From positions 9,098,501 to 9,162,500 of the forward strand of contig OZ035961.1 of assembly GCA_964034945.1 (NCBI GenBank): DNA of 64,000 bases, read 5' to 3'. The DNA is from Chrysopilus asiliformis (taxonomy: Eukaryota > Arthropoda > Insecta > Diptera > Rhagionidae). This document shows positions 1 through 11,539 of the stretch, in pieces. A program made the position numbers and the translations under genes. The notes under the pieces were generated by a model. The model worked only from the letters and a program-made list of their open reading frames with translations, was not told where the DNA came from and did not search any database. Position 1 is the stretch's first letter. Each line of letters opens with the position of its first letter.

Positions 1-312
1 TGATCATGGTGCGGTAACGATCTCCATTGACCGTAACGCGAGCTCCGGCCTCATTTTTGAAGAAATAAGGTCCGATGATGCCACCAGCGTGTAAACCGCA
101 CCAAACGGTGCATTTTTCTGGATGTAATAGAGTCTGTAGGGTCTCTTGTGGATTGGTCTCACTCCATATGCGGCAATTTCGCAAAAATTAGCTTCATCGC
201 TGAACAAAATTTTGCTAAAAAAACGTCGCTTATAAGTGGCGCGAATATACGACTACTTTTCAAAGTAAATTTGGATAATTTGGCAGCGTTGTTCAAGCGT
301 GAGTCTATTCAT
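1..312 (-). pseudogene. Internally deleted Tc1/mariner-like transposase (IS630-type DDE), truncated by the window edge
   Basis: Reading the minus strand from the ATG at 312, 19 codons (MNRLTLEQRCQIIQIYFEK) match the usual N-terminus of a transposase family widespread in arthropods, then hit TAG. Next, near 215-190, comes the segment around the first catalytic Asp (ILFSDEANF), so the DNA-binding and linker regions between are missing. A frame change around 160-150 leads into WSETNPQ and HPEKCTVWCGLHAGGIIGPY, then FFKNEAGARVTVNGDRYRTM, ending at base 1. The protein is therefore broken by a large internal deletion, a stop codon and a frameshift, and cannot be active. The second Asp and the final acidic residue would lie outside the window. 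Family assignment rests on remembered motifs; the exact subfamily is not determined. Confidence 0.85.
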
Positions 313-423
313 GATGATTTGCCAGAGTATACTGATAATGAATGTCAAAAAGTAAGCGCAGTATCACAGCTCGTTTGACAGTCAACCCTTTCGTAAGTTC
401 TATCTAAGCAAAAAAACACCCTT
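1..423 (-). mobile_element. Tc1/mariner-like element copy, 5' end with candidate terminal repeat
   Basis: The element carrying the dead transposase probably ends near 423. On the minus strand its outer end reads AAGGGTGTTTTTTTGC, a start typical of this family, and it is flanked by a TA dinucleotide (424-425) as expected for TA-targeting elements. The opposite end is outside the window, so the inverted repeat cannot be confirmed. Confidence 0.55.
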
Positions 424-431
424 TATTTTCC

Positions 432-1188
432 TGCACTCAAAAAAATGTCCAGGTCAACTTTTTGTCAGGTTAACTCTGACGTCACAGAGGTTTCTGTAAG
501 TCAGCTAGCGGTCAGAATTAACCTATCTAAGGTCAACTCGTGCAGCTCCCAATGCCCTACTTCACCTGCTGGTGGCTTAATTTCAGAATTTCTCAGACCA
601 CAGGTCAACTCAGTTTTACTTGCCCACATGCAGGCGAACGCGCGCCTGCCCTAGGCCAATTACTCCGTATGTAGGTCGTCGAGTTAAGGAGCCGCTCCAT
701 TACCATGACTTTTTACCATGACAAAAAAAATGAGACACATTTATGTGAAGATGCCCTGGCGAGAAAGGGAGATAAGAATCAACTGCAAAAATTTGTCGCC
801 AAATGCAAAAATAATTTCCCCTCTTTTGTTATGGCGATTTTATGGCGATTTCTACTACACCCACACATTGTCCCTGTAAGTGAATAGTAAGCACGGGCAC
901 ATACGAAAGGTTATTATAGCGTGATGTCATTTTAAAAGCTTTTTCTCCTTCGCATGCATAGTCAAAAGCTTTGTTACCATGCCAATTTGAACATTATATT
1001 CATAGCATAAGGTTTGATATGATTGCTATAAAATTGTAAAACTGGAAGGGATAGCGTTTAACTTGTATTCAGTCATTCCTATTTAGATCTACATAAGTCT
1101 ATCTTGCTCTAGTTTCCTGCATTTTTTTGTCATGGTAAAAAGTCATGGTAATGGAGCGGCTCCTTTAGCCTCCATTTTTCTGAGTGTG
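432..1188. mobile_element. Possible outer DNA element hosting the 687-1164 MITE
   Basis: A short inverted match (CACTCAAAAAAATG at 435 and, reversed, CATTTTTCTGAGTG ending near 1186) brackets this stretch. The left half repeats AGGTCAACT-like words at about 451, 476, 531 and 602, which look like subterminal repeats. CACT-type termini would suit a CACTA/Chapaev-like element, but only about 14 bp match and no target duplication is clear. Confidence 0.25.
687..1164. mobile_element. 478-bp MITE with 45-bp terminal inverted repeats and TTA target duplication
   Basis: The left terminus (687-732, starting AGGAGCCGCTCCATTACCAT) is repeated inverted at 1120-1164 with a single length difference in a T run. 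TTA lies immediately outside both ends (684-686 and 1165-1167). Each terminus contains an internal doublet of TTACCATGAC. There is no transposase; the 388-bp core is AT-rich. A 3-bp TTA duplication fits the PIF/Harbinger superfamily, which is an inference from the duplication and TIR layout. Confidence 0.85.
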
Positions 1189-1189
1189 T

Positions 1190-3755
1190 TGCAGTGGAAA
1201 CCAAACTCTCAACTATAACACTGCACAACAGTAATTTTGCTGCCAAAGATTTTACAATCTATTTAGAATTTGACGTCGCCGATCCCGAATCTGCAAGCGG
1301 CTCTAGTTTTTGAAAAAAGATTTTTTTAATCCAAAAAACTCCATATGAAAAATTTTGTTTTTTATTTTTGTTATTGCAATCATTTTAAGGTAGCTTACCA
1401 CTATTTCAATCCAACGCTGAATCCGAAACTGGAAAAAGTTTGGCTAAACTCGTTCCAAACATATTTTGTGCCACTTTTGTATTTTGGGGGTCAGTGATCT
1501 CCCAACCCCACACTACTGGAATGCATTTTTTTGAGATCCAAGACTCATTAAATGTACGTCTAATTGTTCTGAAACATGTTTCGTAATGCCTCCGAATGAG
1601 GAAAAGACCGGAAAATCGTTATTTGGTTTCATTATTGCAAAAAATAAAATTAAATAAAAATTTAATACAATATTGAAATACCCTAACGACCCATATTAAA
1701 AATACTTTCGTGGAATTTTCATTTTTATGACAATTTCTATGCTTCAATTGGGTTATAAATGCTTAACAAACAACAAACACCCTCAGAAATTTTTTTGTTA
1801 AACTCGTCGGAAAATAACACATTTGGGTGAAATATGAGATGTGAATATGTGGAATAATCCTCTTAAAATATGTACCGATGTCATAATCCAGAAACGTATG
1901 TATTTTTGTTGGAAAATTTAATCATATCAAATGCTGGATGATCCCTTTTTTTGTAAAACAATAAAAAAATCAAGGGATTAGAAGCAATAAAAAGCTTTTT
2001 AATGCCTGAGATTTCATATGGTTTTATCTTGTTTCGAAGGATCTTATGTGATTTTCATAAGAATTGAACTGTACAAAATTTTATCTGCGTCTGTTGATTT
2101 CGTTTGATTGTGTTGTTTTTCGCAAAAAAAGAACATGAAAGAAATAATTTTTAATGCCGAAATTAATGGACATGAAGATATAATCCAAGTAAAGTGATGT
2201 TAAAGTGATGTTATTAACTTGAAATTTTCTAGGGAAAATATATGCCTAAAGTGATTATGGTTAATGTGTGTATTTTTTCCCAAGATAAATTGACGACCTT
2301 GTAAACATACGTTTGAAAAAAATGGGATTATTCGGGGAAAATGGTTTGCAAAGGATATAAAGAATGTGTGTAACTTGTGTTAGACACTATGAAAAATTAT
2401 ACATAAATTTTTTTGCTGGGTTTGAAGTAAATTTGGAAGAGAATATAAGGCTGATTTCCCCTTCAAATTTAACAATGAGTTAATTTCTGTAATTCCCTTA
2501 AAAGCATTACAAACCGGTTGGACATTTTTCTAACAAATAAATAATTCATGCATTGATGAGGGTTTCTCTCGATTAAAATTTTCCCAACACTTCTGAATTT
2601 TAATTGTCCTAAGAATTTTATTATTTATTGTGGAAATTTTATAATTCATCATATTTTATTTTCAAAAAAAAATATTCCCGTAAAAACCGCAAATTTTGCA
2701 TAACACCGGACTAAAGTAATCTCAATCCACACGTGCAAACAAAATAAATAATCAAAATCACGATATTATTTACTCTTAGATGTGGGGAAATTTGCTCAAT
2801 TAAATTAATCGCTCCGAATCGACTAAACATCAATTTGGATGCTGACGGATTAAAATATTTGCCCGAGGTCTATCTTAATAGACTCACCTAAAATCAACTG
2901 AAGTTCACTTTTACGGCACTCTATCTGAGGTACAGGTAAATGAAAGATAAATTTGATTCAAATATAATGAAGAGATCTCTTCATTATCTAACGAAACCAT
3001 CAGATGGTAATTCTCTACTTAACCATAATCTTCCATTTAGCCGAAAAAAAAACATTAATTTTCCATTTGCCATTTTGCCGATTAATTTTATATTATAATC
3101 AATTTATTTCCTTTTGGATCTCATTTTTATTTATCTTCTATATCAGACCTGGACTAATTGAAAGATAAAACCTTGAAGTAAATTCGATCCCGAATTGAAT
3201 TCCAACATTATTACAAGTCCATTGTATGCAAATGCTGAGAGGCTTCGGTTTAGATGTTGAAATTATTTATTAATGGCAACCACCCACTTGCAAAAACTTA
3301 CTTTTCTATAGTAGCAAAGCAATAGAAACGGACTGTGATAGTAGGAAAATAGACTTAAAAATAAATGGTGACTTAGAAATGCCAGTCATTGATGTGCAGA
3401 ATTTTCTTTGGGGTTATATTTTTTAACGGTTTTTGACGAAATATCAAAACTTCAATGGTTATAATAGATGACAAAAATCATATCAAAAAGATGTTCAACG
3501 GAAGAATAAAAGGAAATAAAACCCGTCGGAAAATCAAGCAAATTGTGAAAAGAGTCTATTGATGCGAACAATGCTGGCAAAATATGAAATTTTTGGGATT
3601 ATTCGTCATCTGGAATATTTTTGTTCTCTCAGAACCATTTAAATTTAAGTACCAGATTTCTCATGACGAACTATTGAATAAAGCTAAAGTAATTTTTAAT
3701 CGTAACTGACAGAAAGCAGAATTCAATGTTGAACCTCATCTGGTAATAGGTAAAT
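1190..3755. other. AT-rich non-coding sequence
   Basis: No exon or complete element was found. A fragment near 1272-1296 (GTCGCCGATCCCGAATCTG) belongs to the degenerate repeat also seen near 15960 and 42580. The rest is AT-rich and probably intronic. Confidence 0.5.
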
Positions 3756-4115
3756 CTACAGAAAAGGATAGAAACTGGAATTGGAAGTGAGATGAGAGCA
3801 AGAGAGGAAGTTCGACAGACTGAGGGGGTGAATTAGAGTTCTCTCTAGTGAAGAAGCGAATTGGAGAGAGTAGCGAGTAAGAGAGTAAGTGAGAGAGAGA
3901 GAGAGAGAGTTAAAGAAAATGAGTGATGGTGCTCTCTGCACGTGAGAGAGAGATTTCACGAGAGTGCGTGAGAGTCAGAGAGAAAGCAAGAGACAGTGCT
4001 AAACAAAACATCGAGAAAGTTAGAAAAACAGCGAGAGAGTTGGAGTGACAGCGAGAGTTGGAGAGAGAGCGAGAGAGTTAGTAAACGAGGATTAGAGAAC
4101 AGTAGAGTAAGTGAA
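3756..4115. repeat. Degenerate GA-rich (GAGAGT/GAGAGA) purine tract
   Basis: About 360 bp of near-pure purine sequence on the plus strand, made of imperfect GAGAGT, GAGAGA and GAGAGTTA words. The purest run is near 3890-3910. Reading frames across it are artefacts of the repeat. Confidence 0.85.
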
Positions 4116-4437
4116 AGAGATTAAAAGAAACCCTTTTTCGAAATAAAAATTACAGGGTTGCTTGAAATGGGTAGAGGAATCACGTAATTTATTTTAAAAC
4201 ATTTTCCTTCCTTGAGACTTTTTCGATTTTTTTCCACTGGCTCGAAAGCCAAAAGTTTTCTAGAAAATCATGAACCACTGATTCGTTTCTTTAGAGAGGA
4301 AAGAAAAGAGTTAGCTATGATTTCTTATCTGTAATTTTTACAAGCTTTTATTTAGTTTCACTTGTTAGTTCGTTTGTTAGGGTCAAATCTTGTAATCTAA
4401 TTTTGACTCACTTCTACTCATCCGATTGGAATGAAAT

Positions 4438-4500
4438 TTTGCACACATGTGTAACTCCAATGACAATGGAATATGTGTGTGTATGTGTGTGCATGTGCGA
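4438..4500. repeat. TG-rich microsatellite next to a dispersed-repeat-like segment
   Basis: A (TG)n-like run at 4470-4498 follows the phrase CTCATCCGATTGGAATGAAA, which resembles 3' portions of insect retroposons. There is no second copy here to compare. Confidence 0.5.
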
Positions 4501-4519
4501 GGAAAAAGAAAGTTGCGGG

Positions 4520-6140
4520 CGACCAAATCGAACAAACGAAGTTCCATCGTGTGGGATGATCAAGAAATAAGAAATTCGAAAGACTAAAAAGGATAAAATA
4601 AACCCAATATTTTTTTTTCTTGAAAACGAAATGTTAAAGTGTACTAAACATAGTAATAAAAAAAATATGACGAGATTTTGGCTCAAAAATAAAAGTTAAT
4701 ACGCAAAAGCTATCATCGCTTTTATCTTGCTGTTATTTTTGAGGCCAAATTCCTGTGTAATTGTTTTAGTACACTTTAAAAGCTTGTTTTTTTAAAGAAA
4801 AATGTTTGTAGATTATTTTTTTTCTTTTATTAAAAAAAACTTTTTTTTTTTTGCAAAAATCTAATTGATATAAAATTGCATTCCAACCCTAAACTTTACA
4901 ATTCAAAAGTCGTAAGATGACCACATCGTTTTTTTCCCTTCAGTTAAAGTGATTAAAAGTCGTTGATCTTTAAGAAGCAAGCGATTTTTTTCCTTCTGTC
5001 CTTCATTTCAAGATTTTAGATTTCAACTAAACCCACAAACACTAAAGTACTTAAAGTTCCATTAAAATTCCAAAGGATTACATGTAGATATTCCTCTTTG
5101 GCTCTACTTGAAAAAAAAAAAAACACTGTCTCCATGGGAACAAACGGTCGTATGTGGGCGATTTTAAAAAGGCAACACCTTATCCAATTTTATTGTGTCG
5201 AACAATATCTTTGATGGATCCCATACACAGTTCGACATAATTTCTAGCAAATAGTACCTACGCCTTCAACTGCAATCCAATAGAGATACATATTTTCTAC
5301 CTCCCAGGTAACAAACAAGTTTAATTTAAAATTTCAACAATAATGTCGGGAACAATATTAAGTGAAAAATATTGGAAAATTCCTTTATGACAAAGACGTT
5401 GAGTGAATTATGGATAATTGTTTTTTTGTCATCTAAGACAAAAATATATGACTGAGATTTTCGCAACCAGTCTTAGCACTTTGGAATTTCTTGTCTCTGT
5501 TAAATTTTTTAAGTAACTTTGAATCACAGACTTGTACAACTGACAGACTGATAGACTCACTTGAGCTTAAAACGAAACATCTCGGTAGACAGAGTATGTA
5601 TATGGAAGGCTAAAGGTAACATACGACGACTATATTCAGACCTGACAACAAAATAATAATTTATAATTCTTATGAGTTTCTCCAGTTTATTGTATTGTCA
5701 AGGAGATTTTCAGATCATGTTAGATATTTATTTATTTATTTATTTTTCAAGTTGAAGACATGCGGATATATTTCAGCTTCCAGCATTGAATTTTAAAAAA
5801 ATAATTGATATTTATATGTCTCTGGTTTGGCGGATTTTTGACATATTTTACTTGTCAACTAATTCAAAATTTCCAGTTCTTCTGATAACTTTATCGTATA
5901 TTGAAATTTAATATTTTTTCACATAAAGAATTTTTATAGGTAAAAAATGTCTAAATATTTATCATAAATTATGTTTCTTATGACGTTTTTAACCGTCAGT
6001 TAATTTCGATTGGCTTTTAAATCAACCCCAATGGGAAGAATCTCAAGCACTTCTTGCAGAAGTACGTTTTAAGCGCTTTTTACTCACTTTCGGAAGAAGC
6101 TATTGGGGGCACACAATTTTCCAAGAGAATTTCGCAACCG
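4520..6140. other. AT-rich non-coding sequence with a short (ATTT)n run
   Basis: A run of four to five ATTT units lies at 5725-5746. Nothing else in the block looks like a gene, RNA or complete element. Confidence 0.5.
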
Positions 6141-6141
6141 A

Positions 6142-6159
6142 TTAGGTTAGGTTAGGTTA
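6142..6159 (+). repeat. Short interstitial TTAGG run
   Basis: TTAGG is repeated 3.6 times. TTAGG is the ancestral insect telomere unit, but a run this short commonly occurs by chance or inside transposons. A GC-rich segment (6164-6210) follows. Confidence 0.7.
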
Positions 6160-6218
6160 AGAAGACCGCGCGCGCCCAGGCGTGAGCACAGCGCCACACT
6201 CGGAGGCCTACAGGAATA

Positions 6219-6272
6219 GAATTCGCGGAGAAATTCAAGAAATCACAAATGTAAACGAGGCCTAAAATGTAT
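6219..6272. mobile_element. Fragment matching the right end of the 42113-42403 MITE
   Basis: The segment from AATTCGCGGAGAAATTCAAG to GTAAACGAGGCCTAA closely resembles 42353-42406, the right terminus of a PIF/Harbinger-like MITE. I could not identify the matching left end. Confidence 0.5.
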
Positions 6273-6279
6273 AAAAATG

Positions 6280-8804
6280 TTTTCGGTAAATTGAATAAAA
6301 TTTAGGAGAACGTTAATTTTTTCCACAAAATTTGCCTGGATTTTACAAGTCCGAAAGCTTTCTTGATATTAAACAGAGACAAGGATGAAAACCAGATCCA
6401 AACAGTTTCTATAATTCAAAAGATACCAGAAAAGGGGTTCAATGATTGAAAATATAGTTGTTACGTCTTTATATTACATGACACAAAAAAGGAAAACTAA
6501 ACCAAGATATTTTTACAATTTCAAATTAATTTATCAATGTCTTCCTAAAAGATCTTCTACTAGAATTCCTTTAAAAAAATAAAAAAATATTGAATTTAGA
6601 AATAAAAACTTCACACGTTTCAAGTGAAAAATGACAAATCTGTCATCGGATTTTCCATATTACTCTGACGACAGTCTCAAGAAAATATAAGCATCTAAAA
6701 TATTATCAAGTACCTACCAATATTATAGCAAATTGATTTTTTTATCCGAAGAAGAATCTCTGCCGGCATTAAGTTTAACGAATCTTTTACAGACTCTTAA
6801 ATTCTTAACAGAATCAAAGGCAAATTCTGTTATGGGAAATCAAAAGTGAAAGTAAAACAGCTGCTCCAAATGAATAATTCGATCGGCCAGAATAAACAAT
6901 TTTCCAACACGATTTTCTTTCTCTCGGAAGTAAATCGCGGATGGAAGTTTCTTAACAACCAGACAAAAACAAGGGGCAGGTGGTGCTGGGGTATCTGTTC
7001 TAACAATATGCCTTTCGTGTCTAAAACACCCACTCAAGATGTTCGGTTAGTGCCAAAAAAATGACATCATAAACATCAAAAAGATATTTGGATCTGACGG
7101 AGACACACTTCCCCCATTAGACACAAATGCTTTTGTTTTTCCAATAAAGAAGTTTATGAAGATTTTTCCAACGGAAATTAAGGAAAAACAATAAAAAAAA
7201 TTTAATGTGAATCAGTTTTTCTATCATGGCATGATTGAAAAGAGATGGATCTACATTATAAAATATTCAAATGTCGTAACTTTAAAGCCCTATAAAGGCA
7301 TTTTTGATGCGTTGACATTTTTCAAAAATTTCCCAGAGTAAATCAATAGATAGTTAAAAAAAAGTGTATCAATCGTGAATTCTGGAGGAGGGTTATAACT
7401 TTTAAATTGACACGATGCTCATAAAACGTGTAGTAAACGTCTAAAGAAAATCATTCCTGGGACATTTGGCACATCTGATGAAAATGTTTTGCAAATATGT
7501 ACTCCCACATATTTAACCCAAATACCTTTCGTTGACATTTTCATGGGGTCTAAAATTAGGGTGGATCGGAAAATGTGACGGTATTCTTACACGAAATTGT
7601 TAAAAAGGCAATGCTTGAAAAAATTTCTAGAAAAGTTTTTAGTCAAAATGTTTCTGGAATCCAAACTGGGGCGTAACTTTAAATTTTACGCCCTTCCACC
7701 TCCGCTTGACATATTTTTATGGGGTCACTAACATTTCATTATTTTTTTGAATTTTCTTTGCAAAACAGAAATCTTAAGGACTTTTTTGGAAACTGAAAAT
7801 CATAGAATTTTTTTGGGAGCCAAAATTCGGGACCCTCCTCTCCATAGGAATTTCGAAAATTCACAAAAAAAAAATCTAAATACCTTCATAAAGATGTTAC
7901 CTATAATTTGATATCAAAATGCCTAACAGCACAAAAAAGCGTAAGTAAAATGCATCAAAAATAGTTGAAAATTGGAGAAAAAGATATCTCGTGTAAAAGC
8001 GTGTTTGACGGGAAAAAAGCAAAATTTTGTTACAAAAAAACTTTTAAAAAACAAATTTCACAAAATAAAGAAAAAAAAAGAATTTTCTGGTGACAAAAGA
8101 CATTTTTTTCGCTCTACGAATCAAAATCCGGTGATTTTTGGTGTCGCACTCTAATCCGCACACACACGTTCTCTATATTCAAAATGAGTCTAAGGAAAAT
8201 TTAATGATTTTCAGATTAATTCTTAAAAATAGTGGCAAATAGGAAAATGCGGTTACAAAATTTGCTGAGAATTTGAACTTTGGGATGTCGTCTGTGGAAT
8301 TTATCACTCATCAGATGGTGTGCCAACGTGTCTCGTGTGCCTGTCACAAGCCACCGTCACAATTTCAATATTTTCGTGAAAATCAAACAGTCACTTGATG
8401 AGGCCATTTCCCGGGTTTATTTAATTAGTTTTCTCAACAGAAGAAAAAGTTTTTTGATCATGTGATGAATAACTTGTGCGGTTTCGCATACGAAAAACCA
8501 TATAAACGTACACAAATGTATTTCGGGAGAAAAGGTAATGTGAAATACCATCAAACGATCAATTTGCAAGTTTGTTGCCAAACAACTACGCGACTATTGA
8601 TTGGTGTAAAAGTTGAATATATAAAATTTCATGGGTGTCCCCAACATAAGATATATCGAACAAAATGAATAATTAATCGATTAAGAGTTTGTAATTTGCC
8701 AATTGAGATTAATGTCGAACGAAAAACAACTACATTTTACTCTCATGTGGTTTTTTTTTTCTTCTTTTTTTAATTAATTATTGAAAATATACTACCATAC
8801 TAAC
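6280..8804. other. cdi: AT-rich sequence downstream of the kinase exon, probably intron
   Basis: On the minus strand this follows the kinase exon's donor site. I searched by eye for the next TESK exon (expected to continue with a RFMGVCV-like sequence) and did not find it, so the intron probably runs past the left edge of the window. The stretches at 6840-7060 and 8280-8660 are less AT-rich but match nothing I recognise. Confidence 0.45.
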
Positions 8805-8926
8805 CTTAATATATTTGGATGCGATAATTTATTAAGCAGTTGTACTTCACGTAGCATATTTGGCCGATTTGAACGTAGTTGATTCATTTTTAGTACCATT
8901 ACTTGTCCGGTCGTTCTGTGTGTCAC
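8805..8926 (-). CDS. cdi: Internal exon of a TESK-type dual-specificity protein kinase (center divider homologue)
   Basis: The 122-bp exon starts after a clean acceptor (a run of T then CCAG at 8930-8927) and ends at an AG/GTTAGT donor (8804-8799). It reads without stops for 40 codons plus two bases, beginning [20 protein letters not shown] and ending in [15 protein letters not shown], then the first two bases of a codon. VMVLK holds the ATP-anchoring lysine of subdomain II, and the glutamate of REVQLL is the helix C partner of that lysine. The phrases VMVLKMN and NKLSHPNIL are characteristic of TESK kinases and differ from the related LIM kinases. TESK proteins phosphorylate cofilin and so act on the actin cytoskeleton; Drosophila cdi belongs to this group. 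The glycine-rich loop exon upstream and the catalytic-loop exons downstream were not found in the window. Confidence 0.9.
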
Positions 8927-9368
8927 CTGGAAAAAAAAAGTTCTTTGTTATTTTCTCATATACGTTTTAGTTTCAATTTTGCTAAAATTGTCTAATAAAA
9001 AAGTTTATTATTTGTTTTTTCTTTGAAAACATTAAACATAAAGGTAAACTTGTTCTATGATTTCATTAAAAAAAAATCATCCTGTAGAATAACAACGCAA
9101 TGCGAAGAAAACAGACCTTGCAACTGCTATGTTTGCTGTAATAAATGATGGTCTTATTTGGCGTTTACTGGGACAAAGTAATTAATTAATTAAGAATTGG
9201 TCAATGTATTATCCGGTCATGGTTTTGAAAACAAGAAAGTGTTGTTCTATTAATTATAATCGGATCGGCTGTAGATCATATGAAAGTTAATCGATAAATT
9301 ACGTAGGAAACTTTGTCGGATTGTGGTTGTTTAGAAAAGTTGAAATATTAATGCGATGCGAAAAAAAG
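8927..9368. other. cdi: AT-rich intronic sequence upstream of the kinase exon
   Basis: On the minus strand this is the intron 3' portion leading to the acceptor at 8927-8928. No further feature is visible. Confidence 0.5.
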
Positions 9369-9369
9369 A

Positions 9370-10150
9370 GCTGTTGTGATCAACATAAAACTTTTCTCTG
9401 CAAGACATCTTACATTATGTAAAAAATAATATTTTGACAAATACCTCAAGAACCGTTAAATCAAGAGATAAAATGCAGCCAATTTTATTTAATTTTTTTA
9501 GCTTTTCATAAAAGGACATAGTTTTCGAAAAATTTTCAAAAGACCATTTTTTTTAAATATGCTGAATACCGTCAGAGATATGTTAAAACCGTTAAAGCAA
9601 AAAAATTCAAAAATTTTTTAAATTTTGTTATATTTGTTTTTTCCCACAAGTGCATACTTTTCGAGATATTTTCAAAACAGTTTGAAATACTGAAAACAGT
9701 TTTTTCTTTAAAACAGTTTGAGATACTGAGTTCTAGTAAAAGACGAAAGTCTAGAAAATTTCATTTCCTCCAACTTTTGTTATACAGAACACTACTGAAA
9801 AATGCGTAGTTTCGGAGTAAAAAACGAAAAAAGAAGTGGCCAAATCATTTTGGTTACTTTCAGACCAAGGTACGGTACCCAGGTACGGTATCAAGGTTCG
9901 GTACCAAGGTTTCAGGTAACAGATTTCCATCAAAAGTTAATAGGATCGTCCAATTCCAGGACCAAATATTCCTGTGAAATTTCATAGCTCTAGCTCCAGT
10001 AGTTTTTGAGAAATCTTGTAAACAGACTGACAGACAGAAAGACATTTTTGCTACAATTCTACAATCGACTGGGGGTGATCGGAAAATGTTTTTAGGGGAA
10101 ATTAAGAGGTCGAAATTTTCCATCACTATTTACAATAATTTATTATATTT
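9370..10150 (+). mobile_element. Repeat family A, copy at 9.4 kb
   Basis: It starts with GTTGTGATCAACATAAAAC and ends with AAATTAAGAGGTCGAAATTTT plus AT-rich sequence, the same order as the copies at 36762 and 44806. A short GACAGACT motif (10023-10038, about two units) sits where the 36.8-kb copy has a 580-bp array. A four-unit minisatellite (9868-9918) is inserted relative to the other copies. There is no coding capacity, and the superfamily is unknown. Confidence 0.75.
9868..9918. repeat. Minisatellite, about four 13-bp AGGTACGGTACCA units
   Basis: Units AAGGTACGGTACCC, AGGTACGGTATCA, AGGTTCGGTACCA and AGGTTTCAGGTAA follow each other. In the family A copies at 37370 and 45435 the same position has just one unit-like segment (CTTCCGGTTAACGG), so this is a local expansion. 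Confidence 0.75.
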
Positions 10151-11505
10151 CTTATAAGAAAATCAAAATTAAACCCCCATGACTAATAAAACTCCAACTT
10201 ACTTTGTAAGCTGTGCGAAAAAATTAATCTATTTATAGAAAATGCGTTTTAATAAACAGGAAATTATGTGAACAGATGGTCAAAGACCTAAAATAAAATT
10301 TGCAAATTAACAACCTGCTTTTAGTTTCTCGTTAAATGAATCCAATTAATTAATAAATTTAACATTATGTTGGCCTAATTTCCATTTCTATGCCCAAATG
10401 TTGTTCAAACAACGATCTAAGTATAATATCTAATAATCATATTTAATAGCAGCCTCTGCAAAACACAGAAACGACTTTAGCCGGAAAGAAAGACTTGAGA
10501 AGCAGAAAAAGATATCAAAATCGTCAGGGGTGTCGTGTATTTTGGTCAAGTTCTAAATGGAATTCGTATATCCTGTCATATATTATGAATAATTCATGAT
10601 GAAATGAAAATTGCATAGATAAGAAAAGGTATGTTAAACATATGCTCACAACGAGGAAAACACAAATTGAACCTGAAACTCACTTCTAACTTTTTATCAC
10701 AGCCAAAAAAAACATTTTTTTGTGAGAAGTTTTTTTTTTCGTTTAATATTCCAGCATATCCGCATCACACATGGCTCAATTGGATTTAATTGGTTTGCCA
10801 AAAAAAAAAACTCTTTAGCCGCAGAATCTATTGACCCTATGATAAGTCGTAAACATTCAACTTGTTTGTAGAACATTTTCTAAATATTTATTATTATAAC
10901 ATAAGTAGTTCGTTTTTGTACAAGTGAGTAGCAAGTGAGGTCTGCAATGTATATTTTGGTATATTTAATACCGTGTTCTCATTTTCATTCATGAAAATTA
11001 ATGAGGAAAAACTTGTTGTAATTAGAAGTCTCAAAAAACATCTTTTAACAAATCCATAAGATTTGTTGACATGCTGTTGAAAGAAAAATGTTTATATTTA
11101 TTTTTAATTACTTCCGGCCGGTAAGCATTATATGTGTTACATTAGTTTCAGTTTGTAAAACCACAACCCCTAACAAATTCTTCTAGATTTAAAAACTCAA
11201 ATATTTCAACATATTTTTTTTTTGCTTAAAAAACAAGCTTATAAAGTGTACTAAAAATAAAAATATTATTTCCATTCAAAAATATTACCCTATATCGAGG
11301 GGATACGATATTAATAAACGCTTACTAATTGAATATAAAACAAAAAACCGACAGTCAACATGTTAATATTTGAAGTACCCGCCATTGAACTTCAATTATA
11401 TACTTTTTTTGCCTCAAATTCAAACATCAAATGCTCAAACATATTTCGAATAAACTAGAAAAGCTAAATAGATAGCGATCGATATCACACCCCATGTTGT
11501 CTCAC
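10151..11505. other. AT-rich non-coding sequence
   Basis: No exon, RNA gene or complete element recognised. The sequence is probably intronic on the minus strand. Confidence 0.45.
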
Positions 11506-11535
11506 CTGAGCAGAGTTATTGTTTGAAATCGTGAT
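11506..11535 (-). CDS. Candidate 30-nt microexon
   Basis: On the minus strand a long T-rich tract ending TTTTTTTTCAATAG is followed by 30 nt encoding ITISNNNSAQ and then the donor GTGAGA. The length is a multiple of three and the frame is open. It lies 2.6 kb upstream of the kinase exon on the same strand. Such signals arise by chance in AT-rich introns, and the peptide matches nothing I know in TESK kinases. Confidence 0.2.
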
Positions 11536-11539
11536 CTAT

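Noticed and set aside
6142..6159. Telomere or telomere-fusion site
   Set aside because: Only 3.6 TTAGG units, with no opposing CCTAA run.
6830..7064. Overlapping frames on both strands near 6.9 kb as missing kinase exons
   Set aside because: None of the translated frames contains TESK catalytic motifs.
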